In this document: positions 53,999 to 63,036 of the stretch, one piece after another | How positions within the stretch are numbered: the stretch's first letter is position 1 | Layout of the letters: every line of letters starts with the position of its first letter | Assembly: GCA_035556215.1 (NCBI GenBank) | Contig: DATMFI010000029.1 | Coordinates: 1 to 64,000, forward strand | Reading direction: 5' to 3' | Length of the DNA: 64,000 nucleotides | Source: Palsa-892 sp035556215 | Lineage (GTDB): Bacteria; Pseudomonadota; Alphaproteobacteria; Rhizobiales; Xanthobacteraceae | Made by a program: the position numbers and the translations under genes | The notes under the pieces: model-generated | The model's database searches: none | What the model was told of the DNA's origin: nothing | What the model saw: the letters and a program-made list of their open reading frames with translations, nothing else

Positions 53999-55159
53999 TT
54001 ACGCCGCGAACAACTCCAGTTGCGCGCGCTTGATCTCCGGCCGCCTGAAATGCGCGATGGTGAGCCGCGTGCGCTTCTCGTTGAGGTGCAGCCGCTCGCA
54101 GGCAAGCTCGAAGCGCCGGCCGATCGACCAGGCGTAAGGCCCGTCGCCGGTCTGCCGCTTGCCCCATTCGGCGTCGTAATCCTTGCCGCCGTGCAGCGAG
54201 CGCACGAGCGAGATGACGTGCTTTTCCTTGGCGGGGAAATGCTCGCGCAGCCATTCGCGGAACAGATCCTTGATCTCGTAAGGCATCCTGAGCATCACAT
54301 AGCCCGCGCCTTCGACGCCGGCGGCTTTCGCCGCGTCGAGAATGCGCTCGATCTCCGCGTCGTTAATCGCGGGCACGATCGGCGCGACCATCACCGCGGT
54401 CGGAATGCCGGCTTCCGAGAGCGCGCGCAGCGCCTCGAGCCGCTTTGAGGGTGTTGCCGCGCGCGGCTCCATGACGCGCGCGAGTTTCGGATCGAGCGTC
54501 GTGACCGACAGGCAAACTTTGGCGAGATTCTTCTTCGCCATGTCGGCAAGAATGTCGATGTCGCGCATGACGAGCGCCGACTTGGTGACGATGCCGACCG
54601 GGTGGCCGCAATCGCGCAGCACTTCGAGGATGCCGCGGGTGACGCGCCACTTCTTCTCGATCGGCTGATAGGGGTCGGTGTTGGTGCCCATCGCGATCAT
54701 GCGCGGCGAATATTTCGGATCGGCCAGCTCTTTTTTCAAAAGCTCCGCCGCGTCCGGCTTCACGAACAGCTTCGATTCGAAATCGAGTCCGGGCGAGAGG
54801 CCCTGATAGGCATGCGTCGGCCGCGCGAAACAATAAATGCAGCCGTGCTCGCAGCCGCGATAGGGATTGATCGAGCGGTCGAAGCCGATATCGGGCGAAT
54901 CGTTACGGGTGATGATCCGGCGGGCTTTTTCCTCGGTGACGTGCGTCGCGAAGGGCGGCAGCTCTTCGAGGCTCTGCCAGCCGTCGTCGAAGGCGACCTT
55001 GGCGTGCGGCTCGTAGCGGCCGCTCGGATTGGTCACCGCGCCGCGCCCGCGCCGCCGATCGAAGCCGACGGTGCTGCCCAGCACGCCATCGTTGGCTGCG
55101 GGCCGCTCAGCGGCCGCTTCCGGCCAACCGTCCGGAGAATCGTCGAAAGGTTTGTCCAT
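53999..55159 (-). CDS. Radical SAM protein, PA0069 / SplB-like family
   Basis: A 386-aa radical SAM enzyme. The cluster motif is in NPYRGCEHGCIYCFARPTH (C-x3-C-x2-C) after an N-terminal region of about 90 residues. TNTDPYQPIEKKWRVTR and IVTKSALVMRD also fit the PA0069 family, distant relatives of spore photoproduct lyase. Its reaction is unknown, though a DNA repair role has been suspected from the SplB resemblance. An exact alphaproteobacterial LexA box lies 25 bases upstream of the ATG, which supports induction by DNA damage. It is monocistronic, with hairpins behind it. Confidence 0.88.
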   Translation of the reverse strand: MDKPFDDSPDGWPEAAAERPAANDGVLGSTVGFDRRRGRGAVTNPSGRYEPHAKVAFDDGWQSLEELPPFATHVTEEKARRIITRNDSPDIGFDRSINPYRGCEHGCIYCFARPTHAYQGLSPGLDFESKLFVKPDAAELLKKELADPKYSPRMIAMGTNTDPYQPIEKKWRVTRGILEVLRDCGHPVGIVTKSALVMRDIDILADMAKKNLAKVCLSVTTLDPKLARVMEPRAATPSKRLEALRALSEAGIPTAVMVAPIVPAINDAEIERILDAAKAAGVEGAGYVMLRMPYEIKDLFREWLREHFPAKEKHVISLVRSLHGGKDYDAEWGKRQTGDGPYAWSIGRRFELACERLHLNEKRTRLTIAHFRRPEIKRAQLELFAA

Positions 55160-55183
55160 GCTCCTACCCTAGGCGAGATACAA

Positions 55184-55198
55184 GAACAAAACAAGAAC
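55184..55198 (-). promoter_or_regulatory. LexA (SOS) box upstream of the radical SAM gene
   Basis: Read on the minus strand the site is GTTC-TTGTTTT-GTTC, an exact match to the alphaproteobacterial LexA consensus GTTC-N7-GTTC. It ends 25 bases before the start codon of the radical SAM gene, where a repressor would block RNA polymerase. Only the exact match and position are seen; binding is inferred. Confidence 0.8.
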
Positions 55199-55305
55199 AA
55201 AATTACGGGGGTTTAAAACGCTATATGGGGTGGTTTCACAACAAAACAATTACAAGCTCTTGTGGTTCCCACGATGCCTGTGGGTAAAGGCGCGGCTCGG
55301 GCGGT

Positions 55306-55908
55306 TCAGGCGCGACGGGCCAGCCAGATCGAATGGCCGCCGCAGCCGGGGTCGTTGAACACCTGGGCCACGGCCTCGAAGCCGTTTTCCGCGAGCAGCC
55401 GGCGATATTCGCCGGGATCGAGGCTCGCGTGAAAGAGCGGCTCGCCCTCGAACTCACCCATGGCGACGCCATGGTCGCGCCCGCTCGTGAACATCAGCGC
55501 TGCACCTTGCGCCGCATGTTTTGCGAAGAGCGGAAACATCGCCGCCTGATCTTCGTGGGTGAGATGAAAGAAACTATCCCAGGCGAGGATGCCGTCGAAG
55601 CGCCCATCAAGCGCGAGCCGCCGCATATCGGCGACGATCCATTCGGCATCAGGGAAACGCTCGCGGCACAGCGCGATCATCGAGGGTGAAGAGTCCGCGC
55701 CGGTGACGCGGTAGCCCGCCTCGATAAAGTAGCGCGCGATCGGCTCGCCCGCGCCGCAGCCGAGATCGAGAATTTTTCCGCCCGCGGGAATGAGCGCGCA
55801 GAAGCGCTCGAGCCACGCGCGCTCGAACAGGTTTTTGCCGCGCGCCTTGTCCCACGCCGCAGCAAAGCGCTCGTAAAGGCCGATGATATTTCCGGCGGCG
55901 TCGCCCAC
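55306..55908 (-). CDS. Class I SAM-dependent methyltransferase
   Basis: A 200-aa methyltransferase with motif I ILDLGCGAGEPIARYFIEAG, the acidic ADSSPSM after it, and GILAWDSFFHLTHEDQ as a motif IV-like segment. The substrate is unknown; small-molecule methylation is likely from size. The GTG at 55908 is chosen because it lies two bases after the ndh stop, while the longer frame runs into ndh. It is the third gene of a moaB-ndh-methyltransferase run. Confidence 0.85.
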   Translation of the reverse strand: MGDAAGNIIGLYERFAAAWDKARGKNLFERAWLERFCALIPAGGKILDLGCGAGEPIARYFIEAGYRVTGADSSPSMIALCRERFPDAEWIVADMRRLALDGRFDGILAWDSFFHLTHEDQAAMFPLFAKHAAQGAALMFTSGRDHGVAMGEFEGEPLFHASLDPGEYRRLLAENGFEAVAQVFNDPGCGGHSIWLARRA

Positions 55909-55910
55909 TA

Positions 55911-57173
55911 TCAGTCGCGCGGTCCTTCGCGGGTGATCAATCGCGCGCCGCGCTGGAAAGTGAAGTAGCTCCACAGCCACGTCATCGCGACCATCAGGCG
56001 GTTCTTGATGCCGATCAGGAAGTAGACGTGGGCGACCGACCAGAACAGCCAGCCGATGAAGCCCTTGAGCTTCATGTAGGGCAGGTTCACCACGGCCGAC
56101 TTGCGGCCGATGGTGGCAAGATCCCCGGCGTGATTGTACTTGAACGGCTTGTCGAACGGCTGGCCCGCCGCGCGCGCCGCGATCAGTTTGCCGACATATC
56201 TGCCCATTTGCTTGGCGGCCGGCGCGATGCCCGGCACCGGCGGATCGAGCGCGGCGATGTCGCCGACCGCGAAAATTTCCGGATGTTCCGGCACCGAGAG
56301 GTCCTTGCCGACCTTGATGCGCCCGGCGCGGTCATGGGCGGCGCCGATCCATTGCGCGGCAGGGCCTGCGGTGACGCCCGCCGCCCAGATGATCGCTTCG
56401 GATTCGATTTTCCTGTCGCCGAGCATCACGCCGTCGGGCTCGACTTTCGTCACCAGCGACGACGTCATCACCTCGACGCCCATTTTTTCGAGCGAGCGCT
56501 GCGCATAGGCCGAAAGATCCTCGGGGAAGGCCGGCAATATGCGCGGCCCGCCTTCGATCAGAATGATGCGCGCCTTGCTGGGGTTGATGTGGCGGAAATC
56601 GTAGCGCAGCGCGTGGCGCGCGATTTCGGCGATGGCGCCGGCCATTTCGACGCCGGTCGGCCCGCCGCCGATGACGATGAAAGTCAGGAGGCGCTTGCGG
56701 TCGGCGTCGGTATCGGCGGTCTCGGCGCGCTCGAACGAGATCAGCACGCGGCTGCGGATTTTGGTCGCGTCGGTCAGCGACTTCAAACCCGGCGCGTAAG
56801 CCTGCCAGTCATCATGCCCGAAATAGGAGTGCGTGACGCCGGTCGCGATCACCAGATAATCGTAGGGCAGGTCGTGCCGCGAGGCGTGAACGATCTTGTT
56901 CTTCGTATCGATGCTCTTGATCGCGCACATCAGCACTTCGGCATTCTGCTGCCGCCGCAGGATGCTGCGCACCGGCCAGGCGATATCGGCCGGCGAGATC
57001 GCCGCCGTCGCCACCTGATAGAGCAGCGGCTGGAAGGTGTGATGGTTGTGCCGGTCGAGAACCGTGACGGAAACCGGCGCGTTTTTCAGCGCGCGCGCGC
57101 ACTCGAGCCCGCCAAAGCCCGCACCGATGATGAGAACCTTGGGCTGCGCATTCGTTGAGTCTGAAGTTGTCAA
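55911..57173 (-). CDS. ndh: Type II NADH dehydrogenase (NDH-2)
   Basis: A 420-aa FAD-dependent membrane-associated oxidoreductase that passes electrons from NADH to quinone without pumping protons. The FAD motif is VLIIGAGFGGLECARAL. The NAD motif is FIVIGGGPTGVEMAGAI. The C-terminal FAD contact is IFAVGDIAAL. A hydrophobic C-terminal segment (FIGWLFWSVAHVYFLIGI) contacts the membrane. The start is a TTG seven bases after the moaB stop, with TAGG overlapping the moaB end; there is no ATG before the FAD motif. Confidence 0.92.
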   Translation of the reverse strand: MTTSDSTNAQPKVLIIGAGFGGLECARALKNAPVSVTVLDRHNHHTFQPLLYQVATAAISPADIAWPVRSILRRQQNAEVLMCAIKSIDTKNKIVHASRHDLPYDYLVIATGVTHSYFGHDDWQAYAPGLKSLTDATKIRSRVLISFERAETADTDADRKRLLTFIVIGGGPTGVEMAGAIAEIARHALRYDFRHINPSKARIILIEGGPRILPAFPEDLSAYAQRSLEKMGVEVMTSSLVTKVEPDGVMLGDRKIESEAIIWAAGVTAGPAAQWIGAAHDRAGRIKVGKDLSVPEHPEIFAVGDIAALDPPVPGIAPAAKQMGRYVGKLIAARAAGQPFDKPFKYNHAGDLATIGRKSAVVNLPYMKLKGFIGWLFWSVAHVYFLIGIKNRLMVAMTWLWSYFTFQRGARLITREGPRD

Positions 57174-57180
57174 ATCGAAC

Positions 57181-57738
57181 CTATTTTGTTTTTGCTTTCG
57201 CCCGTTTCAAATGTTCGTCCAGGCGGGGAAGTATTTCGACAAAATTGCAGGGCCGGTGCCGGAGATCAAGCTGGCTGACGAGAATTTCATCCCACGCATC
57301 GCGGCAGGCGCCGGGGGAGCCGGGCAGGCAGAAGATGTAAGTGGCGTTGGCGGTGCCGCCGCAGACGCGGCTCTGGATCGTCGAGGTGCCGATCTTCTGC
57401 ATCGAAACATGATGGAATGCGACGGCAAATCCTTCCATTCGCTTTTCGAATAACGGCTCGACCGCCTCGGGTGTGACATCCCGTCCGGTGAAGCCGGTGC
57501 CGCCGGTGGTGATGACGACGTCGATCTTGCGATCCTTGATCCAGCTTTTCACCCTGGCGCGGATCGCGCGCACTTCGTCCTTGACGATGGCGCGCGCCGC
57601 CAGCTTATGGCCCGCGCTTTCGATCCGCTCGGCCAAAAGCCCGCCCGATTTGTCCTCTTTCAGCGCGCGCGTATCGGAGACGGTCAGCACCGCGATCGAA
57701 AGCGGCACGAACGGTTTGGTCATGTCGAGACCGGGCAT
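57181..57738 (-). CDS. moaB: Molybdenum cofactor biosynthesis protein B
   Basis: A 185-aa MoaB/Mog-fold protein with LTVSDTRALKEDKSGGLL, VVITTGGTGFTGRDVTPEAV and the later CGGTANATYIFCLPGSPGACRDAW, which match the molybdopterin-binding site. It adenylates or handles molybdopterin during Moco synthesis. It is first in a run with ndh and a methyltransferase, and divergent from a zinc exporter. The ATG is at 57738; an ATG five codons later is an alternative. Confidence 0.93.
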   Translation of the reverse strand: MPGLDMTKPFVPLSIAVLTVSDTRALKEDKSGGLLAERIESAGHKLAARAIVKDEVRAIRARVKSWIKDRKIDVVITTGGTGFTGRDVTPEAVEPLFEKRMEGFAVAFHHVSMQKIGTSTIQSRVCGGTANATYIFCLPGSPGACRDAWDEILVSQLDLRHRPCNFVEILPRLDEHLKRAKAKTK

Positions 57739-57825
57739 TTGCGAAAATCCTTCATGAAACCGCTTGCAGCGTTCAGGTTATAACGTGTGATTGTGTATCA
57801 GGGGGAGGGCCCTCTACATAGAAGC

Positions 57826-58749
57826 ATGCACGGCGGCCACGGACACTCCCACGATCACAGTCACGGACACGGCCACGCGCCCGCCGATTACGGCTGGGCC
57901 TTCGCGCTCGGCATTATCCTCAATGCCGGCTTCGTCGCCATCCAGTTCGGCTACGGCTATCTCGCCAACTCGCTGGCGCTGATTTCCGACGCCGTTCACA
58001 ATCTTTCCGATGTGCTGAGCCTCGTGCTGGCCTGGGCCGCGATCTGGTTCGGCAAAAAAGGCCCGACGGCGAGGCGCACCTACGGCTATCGCCGCGCCTC
58101 GATTCTGGCGGCGCTCGCCAATGCCGCGCTGCTTTTGGTCGCGGTGGGTGCCATCGTCGTGGAAGCGATCGAGCGCTTCGGCCATCCGCAGCCGGTCGCC
58201 AGCACCACGGTGCTCTGGGTCGCCGCCGCCGGCATCGTCGTGAACGGCGCGACGGCGCTGTTTTTCCTGCGCGGCCGCGAGCGCGACATCAACATCGAAG
58301 GCGCGTTCCTGCACATGGCGGCCGATGCCGCCGTCTCGCTCGGCGTCGTCATCGCGGCGCTGCTCATTCGCTGGACGGGCTATGACTGGATCGACCCTCT
58401 GGCGAGCCTCGTCGTCGCCGCCGTCATCGTGCTCAGCTCATGGGGCCTGACGCGTGACGCCTTTAATCTTGCGATGGACGCCGTGCCCTCGCATATCGAC
58501 AGCTTTGAGGTGCGAAAATCGCTCGTCGCGCTCGAAGGCGTGAAAGGCGTGCACGACCTGCACATTTGGGCGATGAGCACCACGGAAGTCGCGCTCACCG
58601 CGCATCTCGTCGCGCCGGATGTGAATGCCGATCAGTTGATCGCCGCGGCGTGCCGCGCGCTGGAAACGCAGTTCGCCATCCGCCACGTCACGTTGCAGAT
58701 CGAGAGCGGCGAGCAGCTTTGCCCGCTCGCGCCGGCGAATACGTTTTAG
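57826..58749 (+). CDS. Cation diffusion facilitator (zinc exporter) family
   Basis: A 307-aa six-segment metal/proton antiporter. The N-terminus is a His-rich metal-binding tail (MHGGHGHSHDHSHGHGH). The HxxxD metal sites appear in LISDAVHNLSDVLSLVL on helix 2 and HMAADAAVSLGVV on helix 5. A cytoplasmic C-terminal domain follows (GVKGVHDLHIWAMSTTEVAL). Zn2+ is the likely substrate. The ATG at 57826 is used; upstream in-frame GTGs exist and the best purine-rich stretch is unusually far from this ATG, so the start is uncertain. Its end overlaps the convergent metallopeptidase gene by four bases. Confidence 0.9.
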   Translation: MHGGHGHSHDHSHGHGHAPADYGWAFALGIILNAGFVAIQFGYGYLANSLALISDAVHNLSDVLSLVLAWAAIWFGKKGPTARRTYGYRRASILAALANAALLLVAVGAIVVEAIERFGHPQPVASTTVLWVAAAGIVVNGATALFFLRGRERDINIEGAFLHMAADAAVSLGVVIAALLIRWTGYDWIDPLASLVVAAVIVLSSWGLTRDAFNLAMDAVPSHIDSFEVRKSLVALEGVKGVHDLHIWAMSTTEVALTAHLVAPDVNADQLIAAACRALETQFAIRHVTLQIESGEQLCPLAPANTF

Positions 58750-59624
58750 AGCGGGCAGGACTGTAGCGAGCCGCCGTTCAGGCCCTGCTGGAACGCCGCC
58801 ATGCGCTGCGCCGACGAGCCATGCGTGAAGGCGTCGGGCACGACATAGCCCTGCGAGCGCTTCTGCAAGCGATCGTCGCCGATGGCGGAAGCCGTCTGTA
58901 GCGCGGCCTCAAGATCGCCCGGCTGCATGAATTTCCATTTTGCCTGCGCCCGGTTCGCCCACACGCCGGCAAGACAATCGGCCTGCAACTCGACGCGCAC
59001 CTGCAAGGCGTTGCGCTCGCGATCGCCCATCGCCTGCTGCGCGCGCTGCACCTTCGGCAGGATGCCGAGAAGGTTCTGCACGTGATGGCCGATCTCGTGC
59101 GTAATCACGTAGGCCTGCGAGAAGCGGCAGGCCGCGCCCGAGCAGCCCTGGAAGCGGCGCTCGAGGTCGTTGAAGAACGAGGTATCGAGATAGACGCGCT
59201 GGTCGTTCGGGCAATAGAACGGCCCCATCGCCGCGCGCGCGAAGCCGCAGGCCGATTGCGTCGCGCCGGAGAACAGCACGAGCCGCGGCCGCACATAGCG
59301 CCGCCCGCTCTGCGCGAAGATTTCTTCCCAGCGGTCCTCGCTGTCGCCGAGCACGGCGGCGACGAACTGGCCCTGCTGATCTTTCGGCGTGCCGGCCGGC
59401 CGCGCCGGGGATGATTGCTGGGTCGGGGCGCCGCCCTGGATCATCTCGAGGCCGCCGAGCACGAGGCGCGGGTCGATGCCGAGCGCCCATGACACGAGGC
59501 CGACGATAATGAGGCCGCCGATGCCGATACCGCCGGTGGAGAAGCCAGGAATACCGGCGCTGACCGGGCCGTCATCGCGGCGATCCTCGACGTTGTCGCT
59601 ACGCCGGAAATCATCGTATTGCAT
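58746..59624 (-). CDS. YpfJ-type neutral zinc metallopeptidase
   Basis: A 292-aa membrane-anchored protein. The N-terminus is hydrophilic (MQYDDFRRSDNVEDRRDD). One transmembrane segment is IGGLIIVGLVSWALGI. A Pro/Gln linker then leads to a peptidase domain. The zinc motif HExxH is in YVITHEIGHHVQNLL, with a downstream LQADCLAGVWANRAQ. YVRPRLVLFSGATQSACGFA is typical of this family. GGAGAAG before the ATG at 59624 decides the start over a longer frame. The substrates are unknown. Confidence 0.9.
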   Translation of the reverse strand: MQYDDFRRSDNVEDRRDDGPVSAGIPGFSTGGIGIGGLIIVGLVSWALGIDPRLVLGGLEMIQGGAPTQQSSPARPAGTPKDQQGQFVAAVLGDSEDRWEEIFAQSGRRYVRPRLVLFSGATQSACGFARAAMGPFYCPNDQRVYLDTSFFNDLERRFQGCSGAACRFSQAYVITHEIGHHVQNLLGILPKVQRAQQAMGDRERNALQVRVELQADCLAGVWANRAQAKWKFMQPGDLEAALQTASAIGDDRLQKRSQGYVVPDAFTHGSSAQRMAAFQQGLNGGSLQSCPL

Positions 59625-59757
59625 GGTTCTTCTCCGAAACGAGGAATCGGCACACCCTCGGCAGCGATTGTGGCGGAGCTGTGGGTTCCCCGCAATCGCG
59701 GCTTTGGGCAGCCGCCGGAATGAGTTAGGCCAAAATGGCAAAGAGGCTAGCCCCCTG

Positions 59758-60438
59758 ATGAAAAAAGACCGGGCGAAAAAAGTTTTGGTCAAAAAAATTT
59801 CGCCTGCCGCCCGCCGCGGGCCGACATTCGCCCGCGAGGCGAACGCCTACCGGCTCGGGCTTGCGCCGGTCGCGGGCTGCGACGAAGCGGGGCGCGGCCC
59901 CTGGGCGGGGCCGGTGGTGGCGGCGGCAGTCATTCTCGACCCGCTGCGAATCCCGAAAGGTCTCGACGATTCCAAGGCGCTCGATGCCGGGACGCGCGAA
60001 GTGCTGTTCGAGAAGATCACCGCGACCGCCGAAGTCTCGATCTGTATTGCGCCGCCGTCGCGCATCGACCGCGACAACATTCTGCGCGCGAGCCTGTGGG
60101 CGCTCGCGCAAGCCGTCTCGGCGCTGCCGCGCCGGCCGCAATGCGTGTTCGTCGACGGCCGCGACAGCCTGCCGCTCCCGTGCGAAGTCAAAGCCGTCAT
60201 CGGCGGCGACGGTATCGTCGCTTCGATCGCGGCGGCCTCCATCGTCGCCAAGGTGACGCGCGACCGCCTCATGCAAAATCTCGGCCTTGCGCATCCCGGC
60301 TACGGCTTCGAGCAGCACAAGGGCTATGGCACCGGCGGCCACGCCGAGGCGCTGGCAAAGCTCGGGCCTTGCGTGCATCATCGCCGCTCGTTTTCGCCGA
60401 TCGCTTCCGCCTATGAACTCCTGACCGCCGAGAGCTGA
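59758..60438 (+). CDS. rnhB: Ribonuclease HII
   Basis: A 226-aa endonuclease that cleaves RNA in RNA-DNA hybrids, including single ribonucleotides. VAGCDEAGRGPWAGPVVAAAV holds the Asp-Glu pair of the active site; further acidic residues are in CVFVDGRDSLPLP and the IVAKVTRDRLM block. The N-terminus has a Lys/Arg-rich extension of about 35 residues (MKKDRAKKVLVKKISPAARR). The ATG at 59758 follows AGAGG and is preferred over a frame extending 120 residues upstream. Its stop overlaps the next start by one base. Confidence 0.94.
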   Translation: MKKDRAKKVLVKKISPAARRGPTFAREANAYRLGLAPVAGCDEAGRGPWAGPVVAAAVILDPLRIPKGLDDSKALDAGTREVLFEKITATAEVSICIAPPSRIDRDNILRASLWALAQAVSALPRRPQCVFVDGRDSLPLPCEVKAVIGGDGIVASIAAASIVAKVTRDRLMQNLGLAHPGYGFEQHKGYGTGGHAEALAKLGPCVHHRRSFSPIASAYELLTAES

Positions 60439-61973
60439 TGCACGCATCATCGCCGCCGCCGGGGCCGCTCACCGCCTCGATCTTCGTCGAAGCGCTGCGC
60501 GCGCATGCCGGCAGGCTCGTCGCCGGCGGGCTGATTTTGCATGCGCTTTTGTGGACATGTGCGCTCGCGATTTCCGAGCCCGCGCCCGACCCGAAGATCG
60601 CGCTCGGTCTTGCGCTCGGCCGCGAATGGCCGCTCGGCTATCCGGGCATGCCGGTGCTGGCGCCGTGGCTGCTGCAGGCGGTCTATTCCGTTTTGCCGTC
60701 CGTCTTCGTCATGCAGGCGCTCGGGCCGATCGCGGTGGCGCTCTCGGGCTGGTTCGTCTTTTTGCTCGCGCGCCGCATGATCGGCGAGCGGCACGGCGCG
60801 CTCGCGACGCTCGTGATGGTCGGGGTGACGCCGGTCGCGTTTCCCGTCGGCGCGCTCGATTCGGCGCTCGTTCAAATGCCGCTCGCCGCCGGCATGGTGC
60901 TCGCCTGGTGGCGCGCGACGCGCGAGGGAAGCCGCACCGGCTGGGTGATGTTCGGCTTCACCGCGGCGCTTTGTTTCTACGCGGGCGGGCAGGGGCTCGC
61001 GGTGCTCGCCGTGCTGCTCGTCATCACCATCAGCGGCACCGGCAAGGCGGCGATCCGCCAGTATCAGGCGCAGGCGCCGATGATCGCGGCGCTCATCGTC
61101 TTCGTGCTGGTCGCGGCGCCCCGCCTCTATTGGCTCGCGAAACACGGCTTCGCCGGCCTTTATGAGAATCCGCATGCCGGTTTCGAGACGGCGCTCGTCA
61201 TGAAGCCCTATGAAGCCGCGCTCGGCGCGATCATGGGGCATCTCGGTTTCATCCTGCTGATCGCGGTGGCGACACCCGTGCTCAGGGCGAGCAGCGTCAC
61301 GGTTTCCTTCACGCGCGCGCCGCTTCAGGGGTTTTCATTGCTGGCGGGCATTCTGCTCGCCGCCGTGCCGTTTGCGCTGGTGGCGCTCGTCACCTATGCG
61401 CTCGGCATCGACATCACGATGGATGCCTTCGCGCCTCTGTTGCTTTATTCGGGGCTGCTCGCGCTATTGTTCGCGGGCGAGACGGTGCGCATCTGCCGCC
61501 AGAAGCTCGCGCTGGTCATCGCGGCGATCCTGCTCGTGCTGCCGCCGGTGCTGATCGCATCGCTCAACTTCCTGGCGCCGATGCTTGGCCGCGGCCTCCC
61601 GACCAACTGGCCGGCGGCGTCCGCCGCGCAGGCCATGACCAGCGCCTTCAAAAGCCGCGCCGAAAGGCCGCTTCAGGTGCTGATCGGCCCGCCGCTCGAA
61701 GCATCGCAAATCGCGCTCATGAGCGCCGCCCGCCCGCATATTTTCCCGAACGCCGACCGCGCCGTGGCGCCGTGGATCAAGGATGGCACGCTCGCGAAAG
61801 AGGGCGCGGTGGTGTTCTGGCCGGTGAGCGGCAGCGATACCGCGCCGCCGGCCGCGCTTACGGCGGCGCTGCCGCCGCTCACGCCCGAACCGCCGCTTTC
61901 CCTGCAATGGCAGATGCCGGGCTCGATCGCGCCGGTGCGGCTCGGCTGGGCGATCATCCTGCCGCAGAAATAG
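60438..61973 (+). CDS. GT39/ArnT-like membrane glycosyltransferase
   Basis: A 511-aa protein with about ten to eleven transmembrane segments and a short periplasmic C-terminal domain. The first loop reads ISEPAPDPKIALGLALGREW, then GYPGMPVLAPWLLQAVYSVL, in the style of dolichol/undecaprenyl-sugar-dependent GT-C enzymes with an acidic site in loop 1. A single-base overlap (TGATG) couples it to rnhB. It may add a sugar to lipid A or another envelope acceptor. The substrate is unknown. It ends five bases from the convergent cydB stop. Confidence 0.78.
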   Translation: MHASSPPPGPLTASIFVEALRAHAGRLVAGGLILHALLWTCALAISEPAPDPKIALGLALGREWPLGYPGMPVLAPWLLQAVYSVLPSVFVMQALGPIAVALSGWFVFLLARRMIGERHGALATLVMVGVTPVAFPVGALDSALVQMPLAAGMVLAWWRATREGSRTGWVMFGFTAALCFYAGGQGLAVLAVLLVITISGTGKAAIRQYQAQAPMIAALIVFVLVAAPRLYWLAKHGFAGLYENPHAGFETALVMKPYEAALGAIMGHLGFILLIAVATPVLRASSVTVSFTRAPLQGFSLLAGILLAAVPFALVALVTYALGIDITMDAFAPLLLYSGLLALLFAGETVRICRQKLALVIAAILLVLPPVLIASLNFLAPMLGRGLPTNWPAASAAQAMTSAFKSRAERPLQVLIGPPLEASQIALMSAARPHIFPNADRAVAPWIKDGTLAKEGAVVFWPVSGSDTAPPAALTAALPPLTPEPPLSLQWQMPGSIAPVRLGWAIILPQK

Positions 61974-61978
61974 CGGGG

Positions 61979-62986
61979 CTAGTGATAGCCTTCGCCTTCC
62001 TTCACCTTGCCGCGGAAGATCCAGTACACGAAGCCGGTGTAGCCGAGGATGATCGGCAGCATGAACAGCGTGCCCATCAGCATGAAGATCTGGCTCGAGG
62101 GCGCGGCGGAAGTCTCCCACACCGTGAGCGACGGCGGCACGAGATAGGGGAAGTTGGAAATCACGAGCCCCGTATAGCCGAGGAAGAACAGCGCGATCGC
62201 GCACAGGAACGGCAGCACGTCGCGCGCCGGATTGGCGAGCGCCCGCCAGCCGGTCAGCGTCACGATCGCGGTGACGATCGGCACCGGCGAGAAGAACCAG
62301 AAATTCGGCAGCGAGAACCAGCGCTCGGCAATGCGCGGGAAGCCGAATGCCGTCCACACGCTGACGATGCCCATGAAGATCACGACGCCGCCGAAAAGAT
62401 ATTTCGCCTGCTCGCGCGCGTGTTCGGCGATGCGGCCTTCGGTCTTGATCAGCAGCCACGTCGCGCCGAGGAGCGCATAGCCCGCGACGACCGCGAAGCC
62501 GCACAGGATCGAAAAGGGCGTCGCCCAGTCGAACGGGCCGCCGGCATAGGCGCCGTTTTCGACCTTGATGCCCTGCACCAGCGTGCCGAGAATGACGCCT
62601 TGCGAAAACGCGGCGAGCGTCGAGCCCGCGGCGAAGGCGAAATTCCAGTGCGGCTTGCTGGTGCGCGCGATCCAGCGAAATTCGAAGGCGACACCGCGGA
62701 AGATCAGCCCGAGCAGCATGAAGATCACCGGCAGATAAAACGCCGGCATCAAAATCGCATAGGCCTTGGGGAAGGCGACCAGCATGCCGCCGCCGCCGAG
62801 CACCAGCCACGTCTCGTTGCCGTCCCAGAACGGCGCGACCGAATTCATCATCTGGTCGCGCTCGCTCTCGTTCCTGGCGAAGGGAAACAGAACGCCGAGG
62901 CCGAGATCGAACCCGTCGAGCACGACATACATCGCAACGGCAATACCGAGGATCGAGGCCCAGATCAGCGAGAGATACCATTCCAT
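61979..62986 (-). CDS. cydB: Cytochrome bd-type ubiquinol oxidase subunit II
   Basis: A 335-aa inner-membrane subunit of the high-affinity quinol oxidase. It starts MEWYLSLIWASILGIAVAMY. VVLDGFDLGLGVLFPFARNE and NSVAPFWDGNETWLVLGGGGML are the strongest family blocks. Eight to nine segments follow and it ends FRGKVKEGEGYH. It lies 50 bases downstream of cydA. A small CydX-type subunit was looked for and none was evident between or after the genes. Confidence 0.95.
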   Translation of the reverse strand: MEWYLSLIWASILGIAVAMYVVLDGFDLGLGVLFPFARNESERDQMMNSVAPFWDGNETWLVLGGGGMLVAFPKAYAILMPAFYLPVIFMLLGLIFRGVAFEFRWIARTSKPHWNFAFAAGSTLAAFSQGVILGTLVQGIKVENGAYAGGPFDWATPFSILCGFAVVAGYALLGATWLLIKTEGRIAEHAREQAKYLFGGVVIFMGIVSVWTAFGFPRIAERWFSLPNFWFFSPVPIVTAIVTLTGWRALANPARDVLPFLCAIALFFLGYTGLVISNFPYLVPPSLTVWETSAAPSSQIFMLMGTLFMLPIILGYTGFVYWIFRGKVKEGEGYH

Positions 62987-63036
62987 GCCGGCCTCCTAAT
63001 GCTGCTTGCCGAAGGCGCTCTGGATAACGAAGCGCG

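Noticed and set aside
53748..54137. Plus-strand open frame of 129 codons over the ccrM gap
   Set aside because: It starts inside the 15-bp repeats, runs antisense into the radical SAM gene, has no ribosome site and no protein-like composition.
62987..63036. Possible CydX small subunit gene between cydA and cydB
   Set aside because: Only 50 bases are available and no short membrane-helix frame is visible there; the cydB downstream side is occupied by the convergent GT39-like gene.
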